Shown here piece after piece: positions 1-9,123 of a DNA stretch of 41,517 nt. The DNA is from Pseudohaliea rubra DSM 19751 (lineage in GTDB: Bacteria > Pseudomonadota > Gammaproteobacteria > Pseudomonadales > Halieaceae). A program made the translations under genes and the position numbers. Position 1 is the first letter of the stretch, and every line of letters begins with the position of its first letter. The notes below the pieces were generated by a model. It ran no database searches, was not told the DNA's origin, and saw nothing but the letters and a program-made list of their open reading frames with translations. The stretch is taken from contig NZ_KN234769.1 in the NCBI RefSeq assembly GCF_000764025.1, positions 1 to 41,517 of the forward strand, in the 5' to 3' direction.

Positions 1-419
1 TCGGCGCAGCGGCAGGCGCCTTCCGCTGGTCCGTCTCCATAGATCACCAGGGCCGCGTGAGCCGTGTCGAAGTGCTCGCTCATGCCCTGTTCGAAGCGTG
101 TCAGCAGCTCCGTGACGCTCGCGGCCTCAAGAAGCGACAGCACCAGGGCCCGGGTGCCGACGTAGAGGGTCTCGTTCTCCCGTGCGGCGTCGGTGAGCTC
201 CTTGAGCCGGTGCCGGAGATCGACGTTGCGCTCGCGCAGCACGCTGACCTGCCGCTCCACCAGGGAGACCGCATCGCCGCTGCCGTGGGGAATATGCAGG
301 GTGCGCAGCAGGTCCGGGTGACGCTGAAAGAAATCGGGATTATCCAGGAGGTAGTCTCGAAGTTGCGACTCATCCATTACCGTTTCTGCGGCACTCTGCC
401 GCGGGTTCTGTGCTGCCAT
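1..419 (-). CDS. DUF484 family protein, 3' part cut by window edge
   Basis: Reading the minus strand from the ATG at 419-417 gives an open frame of 139 codons that runs off the left edge, so the C-terminus is missing. The N-terminal part has the look of DUF484: a stretch with LLDNPDFFQRHPDLL (about residues 24-38), then IPHGSGDAVSLVERQ and a coiled segment rich in Arg and Glu. DUF484 proteins are cytosolic, GAF-like and of unknown biochemical role. In many gammaproteobacteria they lie between dapF and xerC, as the order here suggests. The start is supported by a GAGGA about 8-10 bases upstream; an in-frame ATG at 377 is the alternative. The gap to dapF is 17 bases, so it is probably the last visible gene of the lptM-lysA-dapF unit. 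Confidence 0.9.
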   Translation of the reverse strand, partial: MAAQNPRQSAAETVMDESQLRDYLLDNPDFFQRHPDLLRTLHIPHGSGDAVSLVERQVSVLRERNVDLRHRLKELTDAARENETLYVGTRALVLSLLEAASVTELLTRFEQGMSEHFDTAHAALVIYGDGPAEGACRCA

Positions 420-436
420 GCGCTGCTTCCTCGCCG

Positions 437-1267
437 CTAGAGTCGGATTGTGCCTTCGAAGGCTATGGCCGTGGGGCCCCTGAGCAGGACCGGCTCACCG
501 TCGCCGGCCCAGCTCACGGAAAGCTTACCGCCGGGCAGGTGCACTGTCACCTGCTCGTCCAGCCAGCCCTGGCGCCGGCCCCAGACCACGGCGGCGCAGG
601 CCCCGGAGCCACAGGCCAGCGTCTCGCCGGCGCCGCGCTCGTAGACCCGCAGGCGCAGCGTGCCGCGGTCCACGATCTCGGCGAAGCCCGCGTTCACGCG
701 CTCGGGGAAAGCCGGGTGGCCCTCGATCTCGGGTCCGAGACGCTCGAGGTCGCAGTGGGCGACATCGTCGACGCGCAGCACCGCGTGCGGGTTGCCCATG
801 GATAGTGCGCCTACGCGAAGGGTCTCGCCATCCACCGTGAGGTCGTAGCTGTCGGCGCGGGCGGGCCGGTCCAGGGGAATGTCTGCGGGCTCCAGGCGCG
901 GCGCACCCATATCCACTTCGACCTCATGTTTGTCGAGGACGCGCAGGGTCATCAGTCCACCCTGGGTCTCCACGGTGATCAGCCGCTTCGCGGTCAGCTT
1001 GCGGTGTCGCAGGAAGCGCGCGAAGCAGCGTGCACCGTTACCGCACTGGCCGGCCTCGCTGCCGTCAGCGTTGAAGATGCGGTAGCGGAAGTCCACGTCC
1101 GGCCGCCCCGGCGGCTCTGCGATCAGGACCTGGTCGCAACCGACGCCCCGGCGCCGGTCCGCGAGCCGGCGGATGTCCCGGGGCTTCAGCTGCAGCTGTT
1201 GCGTTACGCCGTCGAGTACAACAAAGTCGTTGCCGATGCCGTGCATCTTGGTGAAGCGGATCGCCAC
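437..1267 (-). CDS. dapF: diaminopimelate epimerase
   Basis: Cytosolic PLP-independent epimerase that converts LL- to meso-diaminopimelate, the precursor of lysine and of the peptidoglycan cross-link. The 276 residues match the family length. Both catalytic cysteines are in place: Cys75 in the QCGNGARCF motif and Cys219 in the ACGSGAC motif; they act as the acid/base pair across the two mirror-image domains. The N-terminal FTKMHGIGNDFVVLD is the typical start of the protein. It lies 8 bases after lysA and 17 before the DUF484 gene, all on the minus strand, so these are likely one transcript. LysA uses the DapF product, so the two genes form a pathway pair. Confidence 0.97.
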   Translation of the reverse strand: MAIRFTKMHGIGNDFVVLDGVTQQLQLKPRDIRRLADRRRGVGCDQVLIAEPPGRPDVDFRYRIFNADGSEAGQCGNGARCFARFLRHRKLTAKRLITVETQGGLMTLRVLDKHEVEVDMGAPRLEPADIPLDRPARADSYDLTVDGETLRVGALSMGNPHAVLRVDDVAHCDLERLGPEIEGHPAFPERVNAGFAEIVDRGTLRLRVYERGAGETLACGSGACAAVVWGRRQGWLDEQVTVHLPGGKLSVSWAGDGEPVLLRGPTAIAFEGTIRL

Positions 1268-1275
1268 GGCGGGCC

Positions 1276-2526
1276 TCAGTTCGGCAGGCGGCGCTCGCCG
1301 CGCAGCAGGTCGTCAAGGGTTTCACGCTCGCGCACCACGTGCCACTGCTCGCCGTCCACGAGCACTTCGGCGGCGCGGGGGCGGGTGTTGTAATTCGAAC
1401 TCATGACGAAACCGTAGGCGCCGGCGCCGCGCACTGCCAGCAGGCTGCCGGGGCGGAGTGTCAGCTCCCGGCCGCGGCCGAGGAAGTCCGCGGTCTCGCA
1501 GACCGGGCCCACCACATCCCAGGTGCCGGTCTCGCCGCCGGCGCCGTCGCTCACCGTCTCGATGTCGACCCAGGCCTCGTAGAGCGCCGGGCGGATGAAG
1601 TCGTTCATGGCCGCGTCGACCAGGGCGAAGTTGTGCCAGGCCGAGTGCTTGAGGTAGTTCACGGTGGTCAGCAGTACGCCGGCATTGGCGACGATGGAGC
1701 GGCCAGGCTCGAAGACCAGCTCCAGGTCGCGCTCCCCGACCGCTGCGCGCAGCGCCGCGATGTACTGGCCGATGGCGGGTGGCTGCTCGTCCCGGTAGCG
1801 CACACCCAGGCCGCCACCGACATCGAGGTGCCTAAGGGTGATGCCCTCGTCGGCCAGCTGGTCCACAAGCTCGAGCATGCGGGCCACCGCGTCGAGGAAG
1901 GGGCCGGTGCTGGTGAGCTGCGAGCCGATATGGCAGTCCATGCCAACGATGCGCAGGCCCGCGAGCTCCGCCGCCCGCCGGTAAACGGCAAGGGCCCCGT
2001 CGCTGTCGATACCGAACTTGTTCTCCTTGAGCCCGGTGGAGATGTACGGGTGGGTCTCGGCGTCGACGTCCGGGTTTACCCGCAGGGATACCGGTGCGAT
2101 GACGCCGTGAGCCCGGGCAACGCTGTCCAGCAGCTCCAGCTCCGCCGGTGATTCCACGTTGAAGCAGCGGATGCCCAGCTCCAGAGCGCGGGCCATCTCA
2201 CCGGCCTGCTTGCCGACGCCGGAGAAGACCACCTTGGCCGGGTCGCCGCCCGCGGCCACCACGCGTTCGAGTTCGCCGCCGGAAACAATGTCGAAGCCGG
2301 CGCCGCGGCGGGCAAGGAGGTCCAGCACCGCCAGGTTCGAGTTCGCCTTCACCGCGTAGCACACCAGGTGCCGGCAGCCGGCGAGGGCGCTCTGGTAGGC
2401 ATCGAGGGCCGCTTCCATGGCGGCGCGGGAGTACACGTAGCAGGGTGTGCCTTCGGCCCCGGCGATGGCCGTCAGGGCAACAGCTTCGACGAACAGCTCG
2501 CCGTCGCGGCGCTGGAAGGCGCTCAC
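1276..2526 (-). CDS. lysA: diaminopimelate decarboxylase
   Basis: PLP-dependent fold-III enzyme that decarboxylates meso-diaminopimelate to L-lysine, the last step of lysine synthesis. It has 416 residues. PLP lysine is Lys60 in CYAVKANSN; HIGSQ (about 199-203), the glycine loop GGGLGV (237-242), EPGRSIVANAG (273-283) and the active-site Cys343 in PVCETADFLG are all present. The start codon is GTG and overlaps the TGA of lptM by four bases (GTGA), which implies translational coupling. No frameshift or missing residue was seen. Confidence 0.97.
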   Translation of the reverse strand: MSAFQRRDGELFVEAVALTAIAGAEGTPCYVYSRAAMEAALDAYQSALAGCRHLVCYAVKANSNLAVLDLLARRGAGFDIVSGGELERVVAAGGDPAKVVFSGVGKQAGEMARALELGIRCFNVESPAELELLDSVARAHGVIAPVSLRVNPDVDAETHPYISTGLKENKFGIDSDGALAVYRRAAELAGLRIVGMDCHIGSQLTSTGPFLDAVARMLELVDQLADEGITLRHLDVGGGLGVRYRDEQPPAIGQYIAALRAAVGERDLELVFEPGRSIVANAGVLLTTVNYLKHSAWHNFALVDAAMNDFIRPALYEAWVDIETVSDGAGGETGTWDVVGPVCETADFLGRGRELTLRPGSLLAVRGAGAYGFVMSSNYNTRPRAAEVLVDGEQWHVVRERETLDDLLRGERRLPN

Positions 2527-2645
2527 GGACTGTCCTCCGCGCGGTCGTCGGACGGCGGCGGTGCTGGATAGAGCGGGCCCACCTGTCCGCAGGCGGTGGT
2601 GAGGGCGAGCGCCGCGAGCAGCATGGCGCGGGACAGGATCGTCAC
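2523..2645 (-). CDS. lptM: small lipoprotein LptM (YifL type)
   Basis: A 40-codon gene easily missed because of its size and GTG start. It encodes a hydrophobic signal segment (about residues 3-17), a lipoprotein cysteine at position 19 and the short mature part CGQVGPLYPAPPP followed by an acidic tail. The CGQxGPLYxP signature directly before lysA is the hallmark of LptM/YifL, a small lipoprotein that in E. coli assists oxidative maturation of the LPS translocon LptDE. The lipobox reads LTTAC, with Thr rather than Leu at -3, slightly off consensus. Its TGA overlaps the lysA GTG. An internal ATG at residue 8 would leave too short a signal segment, so GTG is preferred. Confidence 0.85.
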   Translation of the reverse strand: MTILSRAMLLAALALTTACGQVGPLYPAPPPSDDRAEDSP

Positions 2646-2675
2646 GGCAGAAAGTTCCAGAAGCGTCAAACCCGT

Positions 2676-2681
2676 AGTATA
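2676..2681 (-). promoter_or_regulatory. candidate -10 box for lptM-lysA-dapF
   Basis: TATACT on the minus strand, 30 bases before the lptM GTG, in the 69-base gap after argH. It matches TATAAT at 5 of 6 positions. No good -35 was found at 16-18 bases, so this is a weak call. A promoter here would separate the lysine unit from argH. Confidence 0.35.
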
Positions 2682-2714
2682 ACGCTGCGCCGCGCGGGGA
2701 GCGATGGGAACTGG

Positions 2715-4130
2715 TCAGGCCGGGCCGCGACCCTCCACGCGGGCGAGGGCGCGCCCGGCGGCGGCGCGAACCTGCGCCGGGGCGGTGCCGCCGATGTGTT
2801 CCCGGGCGGCCACGGAACCCTCCAGGGTCAGCACAGCGAAGACATCGTCGTCGATGCTGCTGGAGAAACTGCGCAGCGTCTCGAGGTCCATCTCCGCAAG
2901 GTCCTTGCCGGTCTCGAGTCCGTGGGCCACGGCCTTGCCCACGACTTCATGGGCATCGCGGAAGGGCAGGCCCCGGCGCACCAGGTAGTCGGCCAGGTCC
3001 GTCGCGGTGGCGAAGCCGCGCAGGGCTGCGTCGCGCATCGCAGCGGCGTTGGCTTCGATGGCCGGCACCATGTCGGCGAAGGCGCGCAGCGCATCGAGGG
3101 CCGTGTCCGCGGAGTCGAAGAGCGGCTCCTTGTCTTCCTGATTGTCCTTGTTGTAGGCCAGCGGCTGGCTCTTCATGAGCGTAAGCAAGGCCACCAGGTT
3201 GCCATTGGCACGGCCCGTCTTGCCGCGCACCAGCTCGGGGACGTCCGGGTTCTTCTTCTGCGGCATGATCGAGGAGCCCGTGCAGAAGCGGTCCGGCAGG
3301 CGCACGAAGTCGAACTGCGCGGAGGTCCAGAGCACCAGCTCTTCGGCCATGCGCGACAGGTGGGTCATGAGCAGCGCCGCGAAGGCGCAGAACTCGATGG
3401 CGAAGTCCCGGTCCGAGACTGCGTCCAGGGAATTTTCGCAGGGAGCGTCAAAGCCCAGGGCCGCAGCCGTCTGCTCCCGGTCCAGGGGAAAGGTCGTACC
3501 GGCCAGCGCGGCCGCGCCCAGGGGGCACTGGTTGAGCCGGGCCCGGCAGTCCCGAAGGCGGCCGTAGTCGCGCTCGAGCATTTCGTTCCAGGCCAGCAGG
3601 TGATGGCCGAAGGTTACCGGCTGGGCCGTCTGCAGGTGCGTGAAACCGGGCATGATGGTGTCTGCATGGGCGCGGGCAAGGCCGATGGTGCCGCGCTGGA
3701 GCCGGGTGAGCTCGGCGGCAATGCGGTCGATGGCCTCGCGCAGCCAGAGCCGGATATCCGTCGCCACCTGGTCATTGCGTGAGCGCCCGGTGTGCAGCCG
3801 CTTGCCGGCGGGCCCGACCAGTTCCGTGAGCCGCGCCTCGATGTTCATGTGGACATCCTCCAGGCGCTCGGACCAGGGGAAGTCGCCGGCGGCGATCTCC
3901 GCCGCAACCTGGTCGAGACCGGCAGCGATGCGGTCGTGGTCTTCCGTAGTGAGGACGCCGCGATCGCGCAGCATGGTCGCGTGGGCCCGGGAACCGGCAA
4001 TGTCTTCCTGCGCCAGGCGCCGGTCGAAGGCCACGGAGGCGGTGAAGCGCTGCACGAAAGCATCCGTTGCCTCGCTGAAGCGCCCGCCCCAGACGCCGCT
4101 CGTGTCGCCCTCGCTGCTGTCCCTGCTCAT
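2715..4130 (-). CDS. argH: argininosuccinate lyase
   Basis: Cleaves argininosuccinate to arginine and fumarate, the last step of arginine synthesis. The frame stays open far upstream of the real gene; the start is placed at the ATG giving [18 protein letters not shown] because the WGGRF start typical of ArgH follows at once, GGGGAAAGGG lies just upstream, and any longer form would overlap algZ on the other strand. The product is 471 residues. The fumarase/aspartase superfamily signature [10 protein letters not shown] (285-294) carries the catalytic serine, and THLQ with His165 is the other catalytic element. The divergent neighbour is the AlgZ-type kinase, as in Pseudomonas. Confidence 0.96.
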   Translation of the reverse strand: MSRDSSEGDTSGVWGGRFSEATDAFVQRFTASVAFDRRLAQEDIAGSRAHATMLRDRGVLTTEDHDRIAAGLDQVAAEIAAGDFPWSERLEDVHMNIEARLTELVGPAGKRLHTGRSRNDQVATDIRLWLREAIDRIAAELTRLQRGTIGLARAHADTIMPGFTHLQTAQPVTFGHHLLAWNEMLERDYGRLRDCRARLNQCPLGAAALAGTTFPLDREQTAAALGFDAPCENSLDAVSDRDFAIEFCAFAALLMTHLSRMAEELVLWTSAQFDFVRLPDRFCTGSSIMPQKKNPDVPELVRGKTGRANGNLVALLTLMKSQPLAYNKDNQEDKEPLFDSADTALDALRAFADMVPAIEANAAAMRDAALRGFATATDLADYLVRRGLPFRDAHEVVGKAVAHGLETGKDLAEMDLETLRSFSSSIDDDVFAVLTLEGSVAAREHIGGTAPAQVRAAAGRALARVEGRGPA

Positions 4131-4189
4131 GCCCTTTCCCCTGTCCCCGGTCCCTTGCGATTGTCTTGTCCGCCGCTGGCGGGCGTGCA

Positions 4190-4198
4190 AGTATAACA
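4190..4198 (-). promoter_or_regulatory. extended -10 for argH, overlapping a plus-strand -10
   Basis: On the minus strand the bases read TGTTATACT, an extended -10 (TGn plus a 5/6 hexamer) 60 bases before the argH ATG. On the plus strand the same bases contain TATAAC (4192-4197), 26 bases before the algZ ATG. The gap is only 93 bases, so the divergent argH and algZ promoters may share this core. Confidence 0.45.
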
Positions 4199-4223
4199 GT
4201 GCCGTTTCAGCGGGAGTCGGCGG

Positions 4224-5285
4224 ATGCCGCGACGCGAACCGCCGGGCGCGGCTTCGCCGCTGCCCGATGATGATTTCTTCCTTCCCGACCTGTGCGCGCC
4301 GCGGGCGGTTTTTTTTGCCGTGCTGCTCGCAGAGCTGCTTGTGCTGGTCCACCACCTCGCCGACAGCGTGCCGGCGCCGTTCGACTGGCAGGGCCTGGGT
4401 CCATCCTCGCTGTTTGTGCAGTGGTGCGTGTTGCTGTCGTCGGCGCTGCTCTGCGTTCTGCGTCCGCTCCTCGCCCGCTTCAGCCTGCCGCTGGTCACTG
4501 TCGCCTCGCTGGCCGTGGTCGCCTCCGTGACCGCTCTCAGCAGCGGTCTCGCCCGCCTGGCCTATCCGCCGACCCTGGCCTCGGTGCAGGCCCCCGGCTG
4601 GATCCTGCGCAATGTGCTCGTGGCCGTGCTGCTCGCCGCTATCGTGCTGCGCTACTTCTACCTGCAGCAGCAGCTCGGGCTGCAGCAGCGGGCCGGGCTG
4701 CAGGCACGGCTCTCTTCGTTGCGTTCGCGCATCCATCCGCACTTCCTGTTCAACGCCCTCAATAGTATCGCCAGCCTCATCGGCGCCAGGCCCGCCGCCG
4801 CGGAAAGTGCTGTGGAAGACCTCGCGGATCTCCTGCGCGCCAGCCTGCGCGAGGACGAGCAGGAAACGACCGTCGCCGAGGAGCTGGCGCTCTGTGAGCG
4901 CTACCTGGCCATTGAGGCCCTGCGCCTCGGCGACCGCCTCGCGGTGAGCTGGGCCGTGGACGACAGCGCCCGCAAGGCGCGCCTGCCTTCGCTGCTGCTA
5001 CAGCCGCTGCTCGAGAACGCGGTCAACCACGGTATCGCCCGCCTGCCGGGCGGCGGGCGCATCCGCGTGGTCATCGAGACGCTGGACGGCGAGCTGCGTC
5101 TCTCGGTGGTGAACCCGATGCCGGGGGACGGTGAGCATGGCGCCGGTTCTGGTGAGCACCTTGCCCTCGATAACATCCGCCAGCGCCTGTCGGCCCTTTA
5201 TCCGGACCGGCACCGCTTTCGCGCCGCCCCGGCGGGTGACAGCTATGCCGTGGCCGTCCGCCTGCCGCTGGCTCTCGGCTCGTGA
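4224..5285 (+). CDS. algZ: AlgZ/FimS-type LytS-family sensor kinase
   Basis: Membrane histidine kinase of the LytS/His_kinase family, partner of the next gene. The N-terminus FLPDLC followed by hydrophobic segments (about 25-45, 62-82, 88-110, 128-145) forms a multi-pass membrane sensor. The kinase core follows: [17 protein letters not shown] with the likely phospho-acceptor His173, then [14 protein letters not shown] as the N box. It has 353 residues, close to Pseudomonas FimS/AlgZ. In Pseudomonas the pair controls alginate, pili and virulence; no alginate or pilus gene is seen here, so the regulon is unknown. GGGAG precedes the ATG, and the stop overlaps the start of the regulator by four bases. 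Confidence 0.9.
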   Translation: MPRREPPGAASPLPDDDFFLPDLCAPRAVFFAVLLAELLVLVHHLADSVPAPFDWQGLGPSSLFVQWCVLLSSALLCVLRPLLARFSLPLVTVASLAVVASVTALSSGLARLAYPPTLASVQAPGWILRNVLVAVLLAAIVLRYFYLQQQLGLQQRAGLQARLSSLRSRIHPHFLFNALNSIASLIGARPAAAESAVEDLADLLRASLREDEQETTVAEELALCERYLAIEALRLGDRLAVSWAVDDSARKARLPSLLLQPLLENAVNHGIARLPGGGRIRVVIETLDGELRLSVVNPMPGDGEHGAGSGEHLALDNIRQRLSALYPDRHRFRAAPAGDSYAVAVRLPLALGS

Positions 5286-6001
5286 AGGTTCTTATCGTCG
5301 ACGATGAGCCCTTGGCCCGGCAGCGGCTGCAGCGGCTTCTCGCGCGGCTGCGTCCGGGGGCGACGGTAACCGAGGCCGGGGATGGCGAAAGCGCCCTGCG
5401 CCTGGTGCGGGGCGCGCCGCCAGACCTGGTGCTGCTCGATATCCGCATGCCCGGGACCGATGGTCTGGCCGTTGCCGAGCGCCTGGCCGCCATGGCGCAG
5501 CCGCCGGCCGTTGTTTTCTGCACCGCCTATGATGCCTACGCGCTGGATGCACTGCGTCACGCGGCGGTGGGCTATCTGCTCAAGCCCGTGCGCGAGGCAG
5601 ACCTCGCGCAGGCTTTCGCCGCCGCCGGGCGAGTCAATCGCGCTCAGCTCGCCGTCCTCCGCGGCGACCAGGGCCGGCGGGAGCTGGTCAGCAGCGGCCA
5701 CGGTGGTATGCGCGCCATGGCGGTGGATGCGGTGCGCTGCCTGCTGGCAGAGCAGAAGTACGTGGTGGCCTACGGCCCGCACGGAGCGCTGGTGCTCGAC
5801 GACACCTTGAAGGAACTGGAGCGCGAGTTCCCCCGGCGCTTTGTCCGCGTGCACCGCGGCGCGCTGGTCGCCCTGGCCCACGTCACCCGCCTTGCCCGCG
5901 AGGACGACGGCTGGGTGGTGGAACTGGACAGGATAGATCGGCGCCCGGCGGTGAGCCGACGCCACCTGGCGTCCTTCCGGGAGCAACTCGCGGCGCGCTG
6001 A
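5282..6001 (+). CDS. algR: AlgR-type LytTR response regulator
   Basis: A 239-residue response regulator: receiver domain about 1-120 with acidic residues in VDDEP (7-9), phospho-acceptor Asp53 in LLDIRMPG and Lys in YLLKPV, then a LytTR DNA-binding domain (about 135-237) beginning near [19 protein letters not shown] and including [10 protein letters not shown]. It starts with GTG inside the kinase stop (GTGA), so the two proteins are translationally coupled. LytTR regulators bind DNA as dimers on direct repeats. The order algZ-algR-hemC is the same as in Pseudomonas. Confidence 0.93.
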   Translation: MKVLIVDDEPLARQRLQRLLARLRPGATVTEAGDGESALRLVRGAPPDLVLLDIRMPGTDGLAVAERLAAMAQPPAVVFCTAYDAYALDALRHAAVGYLLKPVREADLAQAFAAAGRVNRAQLAVLRGDQGRRELVSSGHGGMRAMAVDAVRCLLAEQKYVVAYGPHGALVLDDTLKELEREFPRRFVRVHRGALVALAHVTRLAREDDGWVVELDRIDRRPAVSRRHLASFREQLAAR

Positions 6002-6056
6002 CCCCCGGGGCGCTCGCTGGTATCATGGCGCCGCTTTCAGATACCGGGGGAACCTC

Positions 6057-6989
6057 ATGGCCCAGACAGTCACCATTGCGACCCGCGAGAGCGCGCTCGC
6101 GCTGTGGCAGGCGGAATACGTACGCGACGCGCTCACCGCAGCCCACCCCGGCCTCACCGTCGAGCTCCTGGGGATGACCTCGCGCGGGGATCAGATCCTC
6201 GATGTGCCGCTGGCCAAGGTCGGCGGCAAGGGATTGTTTGTAAAGGAACTCGAGACCGCTCTGCTTGATCGTAGCGCCGATATCGCCGTGCACTCCATGA
6301 AGGACGTGCCCATGGAGTTTCCCGAAGGCCTGGGCCTCGGCATCATCTGCGAGCGGGAGGAACCCACCGACGCCTTCGTCAGCAACCGCTACGAGCGGGT
6401 GGAGGATCTGCCCGCGGGCGCCGTGGTCGGTACCTCCAGCCTGCGCCGGGAGTGTCAGCTGCGTGCCCGGCGGCCGGACCTCACGGTCCGCTTCCTCCGC
6501 GGCAACGTGCAGACCCGCCTGCGGAAGCTCGACGACGGCGAGTATGACGCCATCATCCTCGCCAGCGCGGGTCTGATCCGCCTGGGCCTTGGTGATCGCG
6601 TCCGCAATCATATCCCCGCAACCGCTTCGCTGCCCGCCGGCGGTCAGGGTGCGGTCGGCATCGAGCTGCGCACGGATGACCGCGCTACCCTCGAACTGCT
6701 TCAGCCGCTGCATCACAGCGCCACGGCCGAGCGGGTGTTCGCGGAGCGGGCGTTGAACCGCCGTCTCCAGGGCGGCTGCGAGGTGCCTATTGCCGCTTAT
6801 GCGGAGCACGTCGATGGCGGCAGCGCGCTCTGGCTGCGCGGCCTGGTCGGCCGGCCTGACGGGACCACGGTGCTGCGCGCCGAGGGCCGCGCGCCGGTCG
6901 CCGAGGCCGAGGCCCTGGGCATCGCCGTGGCCGAGGACCTCCTGGACCAGGGCGCCGCGGCGATCCTCGCCGAGGTGTACAACCGCTAG
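6057..6989 (+). CDS. hemC: hydroxymethylbilane synthase (porphobilinogen deaminase)
   Basis: Cytosolic enzyme that joins four porphobilinogen units into hydroxymethylbilane for haem synthesis. It has 310 residues, the normal size. The dipyrromethane cofactor attaches to Cys241 in [12 protein letters not shown]; the catalytic Asp is in HSMKDVP (Asp83), and the Arg-rich substrate loops GTSSLRR and [11 protein letters not shown] are intact. GGGGGA lies before the ATG, and the 55-base gap after algR carries TATCAT, a possible -10. Its TAG shares one base with the hemD GTG. Confidence 0.97.
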   Translation: MAQTVTIATRESALALWQAEYVRDALTAAHPGLTVELLGMTSRGDQILDVPLAKVGGKGLFVKELETALLDRSADIAVHSMKDVPMEFPEGLGLGIICEREEPTDAFVSNRYERVEDLPAGAVVGTSSLRRECQLRARRPDLTVRFLRGNVQTRLRKLDDGEYDAIILASAGLIRLGLGDRVRNHIPATASLPAGGQGAVGIELRTDDRATLELLQPLHHSATAERVFAERALNRRLQGGCEVPIAAYAEHVDGGSALWLRGLVGRPDGTTVLRAEGRAPVAEAEALGIAVAEDLLDQGAAAILAEVYNR

Positions 6990-7777
6990 TGCCCGGCCCG
7001 GGTTCCGCGCCAACGGTTCTGGTAACGCGTCCGGCCGGCCAGGCCGACAGCCTGTGCGGGCGCCTCGAGGCCGCGGGCTTCGCGGTGGTCCGGCAGCCCC
7101 TCCTTGCCCTGGAGCCCTTTGCCGGGCTGCCCGCCGCACAGCGGCGGCTGGTGCAGGAACTGGACCGCTTCCAGCACTGCATTTTCATCAGCAGTAACGC
7201 CGTACGTTTCGGCCTCGAGCTGCTCCAGCGCGCCTGGCCCCGGTGGCCCGCGGGCGTCGCCTGTTACGCCGTCGGCGACAGCACCGCCGCGGCCCTGCGT
7301 GATGCCGGGCTGTCGGTGCGCACGCCGGGTGCCGACATGACCAGCGAGGGACTGCTCGCCCTGCCGGCGCTGTGCGCGGTAACTGGCCAGCGGGTGCTGA
7401 TCGTCAAGGGGGAGGGAGGACGGCAGGCCCTGCGCGAGACACTAGGCTCCCGGGGCGCCGAGGTCGAAGAGCTTGCCTGCTACCGGCGTGTGGCGCCAGC
7501 GGTCGACGGCGCCGCGCTGGCCGAGCGACTGCAGCACGATGCTGTTCGGCTGATACTGATTTCCAGTGGTGAAGCGCTTGCTAATCTGACGGCATTGCTT
7601 AAGCCACGGGAAACGCATAAGTTAGCGGACATCACGCTGGTCGTACCGTCGGCGCGCGTCGCGGAGGACGCCGTCTCTGCGGGCTGGCAGCAACCGGTGG
7701 TCGCGGCCAACGCCGCCGACGACGCCATGCTGGCCGCGGCTCAGCGCTGGCGCTCGGCCCTGGGGGAAAGCGAGTGA
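6989..7777 (+). CDS. hemD: uroporphyrinogen-III synthase
   Basis: Cyclises hydroxymethylbilane with inversion of ring D to give uroporphyrinogen III. It has 262 residues with the loosely conserved two-lobed HemD fold: VLVTRPAGQADSL at the start, IFISSNAVRFG (about 66-76), a central YAVGDSTAAAL (about 92-102), then VLIVKGEGGRQAL and the second-lobe segment LILISSGEALANL. HemD sequences are divergent, so the call rests on these motifs and on the position between hemC and hemX. It starts with GTG (TAGTG junction with hemC) and ends inside the hemX start (GTGA). Confidence 0.95.
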   Translation: MPGPGSAPTVLVTRPAGQADSLCGRLEAAGFAVVRQPLLALEPFAGLPAAQRRLVQELDRFQHCIFISSNAVRFGLELLQRAWPRWPAGVACYAVGDSTAAALRDAGLSVRTPGADMTSEGLLALPALCAVTGQRVLIVKGEGGRQALRETLGSRGAEVEELACYRRVAPAVDGAALAERLQHDAVRLILISSGEALANLTALLKPRETHKLADITLVVPSARVAEDAVSAGWQQPVVAANAADDAMLAAAQRWRSALGESE

Positions 7778-9123
7778 CGAGAGACGATGACCGCGCCGAG
7801 GACAGCGCGGAGCAGCATGACAGCACCGACGCGACGGAAGCATCGCCAGTAGACGATGCAGCAGGCGGTGCGGACGAGCGCACGGAGGCCGCCGCTGCGG
7901 GCGACCGCCCGACCCCGGCGCCCGAGCCCACCACCATGGCTCCAGCGACCCCGGCGGCCCCTGCCGCGGCAGAACCGGCCGTTAATCCCCTTATTCCGAA
8001 GCTTGCCCTGGCCATAGCGGTGCTGGCTGCCGGCGCGGCCTTCTGGGGGCTCCTTGATGGCCAGCGCCGGGACAGCGATGTGCTCCAGCGCCTGACCGCC
8101 CTCGAGGCTGTCTCGGGTCGCGAGAGCGCGACGCTCGAACAACTCAATACGGCGCTTGAGCGTCAGCTGGAGCTGGCCGTGAAGGCCGCTGAGACGCAGC
8201 TGCGCGGTGAACGGCAGGCTGCCGATGATGAGCTCCGGGACCGGCTCGCGGATGTTGCCGAGGATGCCCGCGATGCGCGCAGCGGACAGGCGGAGACCGC
8301 AAAAGCCCTCGCCAGCTTTCGCGACACGGTGGCTGGACGCCTTGATCGCGTCGATAGCCAGCTCGCCCGGCAGCGCAGCCAGCTGAAGGAGTTCCAGCAG
8401 GTCAGCGCCGGCGATCGCGACAGCTGGTTGCTCGCCGAGACCAACTACCTCCTGCGCCTCGCCAACCAGCGCCTGGTCATGACCGGCGACACCGCCTCCG
8501 CCGAGGCCCTCCTGCGCAGTGCCGACGGTGTCCTGCGGGAGCTCGACGACCCGTCACTCCACCGCGTGCGCGAGGCTATCGCTGAGGATCTCGCCGCCGT
8601 GCGCGCCGTACCGAAACTCGACCGCCAGGGCGCTTACCTGCGCCTCGCCGCGCTCATCGACCGTATCGACAGCCTCGAGGTCTTTGCCGAGCCGTCGATG
8701 CCCCCTGGTGAGTCCCTGCCGAAAGGGGAGGGCGATTGGCAGAGCCGGCTCCGCCAGGGCTACGAGCGCGCCATGGCCAAGCTCTCCGACTACGTTGTGG
8801 TGCGCCGCCGCGACGAGCCGGTAGAAGTGCTTATGGACCCGCAGTGGGAGCGGCTCGTGCGGCAGAACCTGCGCATGCTGCTGGAGCAGGGTCAGGTGGC
8901 GCTACTGTCCGGCAACGGCCGCCTTTATCGGGAAAGCGTTGAGCGCGCCACGGGCTGGGTCCGCGAATTCGTTGCCAGTGACCCCGATGGCGCTGCGGCC
9001 ATGATCGACGAACTCGAGGCCCTCGCCGGCGAGCGGGTCAGTGTCGACGTGCCCGACGCTACCGGCAGCCTCGCCGCCATGCAGTCCCTGCTTGCTGCGC
9101 GCGCGGGCCGGAGCGGCGACTGA
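7774..9123 (+). CDS. hemX: HemX, membrane-anchored coiled-coil protein
   Basis: A 449-residue inner-membrane protein. Residues 1-70 are an acidic then Ala/Pro-rich disordered cytosolic segment, 76-93 form the only membrane helix (LALAIAVLAAGAAFWGLL), and 94-200 are predicted coiled coil. The rest (SWLLAETNYLLRLANQRL onward) is the conserved HemX domain, outside the membrane. Some databases call HemX a uroporphyrinogen-III methyltransferase, but no SAM-binding motif is seen, so that name should not be used. It probably scaffolds haem synthesis, an inference from its place in hemCDXY. It starts with GTG overlapping the hemD stop. Confidence 0.92.
   Translation: MTRDDDRAEDSAEQHDSTDATEASPVDDAAGGADERTEAAAAGDRPTPAPEPTTMAPATPAAPAAAEPAVNPLIPKLALAIAVLAAGAAFWGLLDGQRRDSDVLQRLTALEAVSGRESATLEQLNTALERQLELAVKAAETQLRGERQAADDELRDRLADVAEDARDARSGQAETAKALASFRDTVAGRLDRVDSQLARQRSQLKEFQQVSAGDRDSWLLAETNYLLRLANQRLVMTGDTASAEALLRSADGVLRELDDPSLHRVREAIAEDLAAVRAVPKLDRQGAYLRLAALIDRIDSLEVFAEPSMPPGESLPKGEGDWQSRLRQGYERAMAKLSDYVVVRRRDEPVEVLMDPQWERLVRQNLRMLLEQGQVALLSGNGRLYRESVERATGWVREFVASDPDGAAAMIDELEALAGERVSVDVPDATGSLAAMQSLLAARAGRSGD

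Noticed and set aside
2445-3782. Long plus-strand open frame of 445 codons opposite argH and lptM
   Set aside because: It is antisense to argH and lptM and Arg/Gly/Ala-rich as expected from GC-rich shadow frames; no family motif was found.
4131-4742. Extension of argH by about 200 codons upstream
   Set aside because: This part overlaps algZ on the other strand, has low-complexity shadow composition, and the ArgH N-terminus plus ribosome site lie at 4130.
7774-9123. hemX as a uroporphyrinogen-III methyltransferase
   Set aside because: The sequence has one membrane helix and coiled coil but no SAM-binding or tetrapyrrole-methylase motif; the name is an old annotation.
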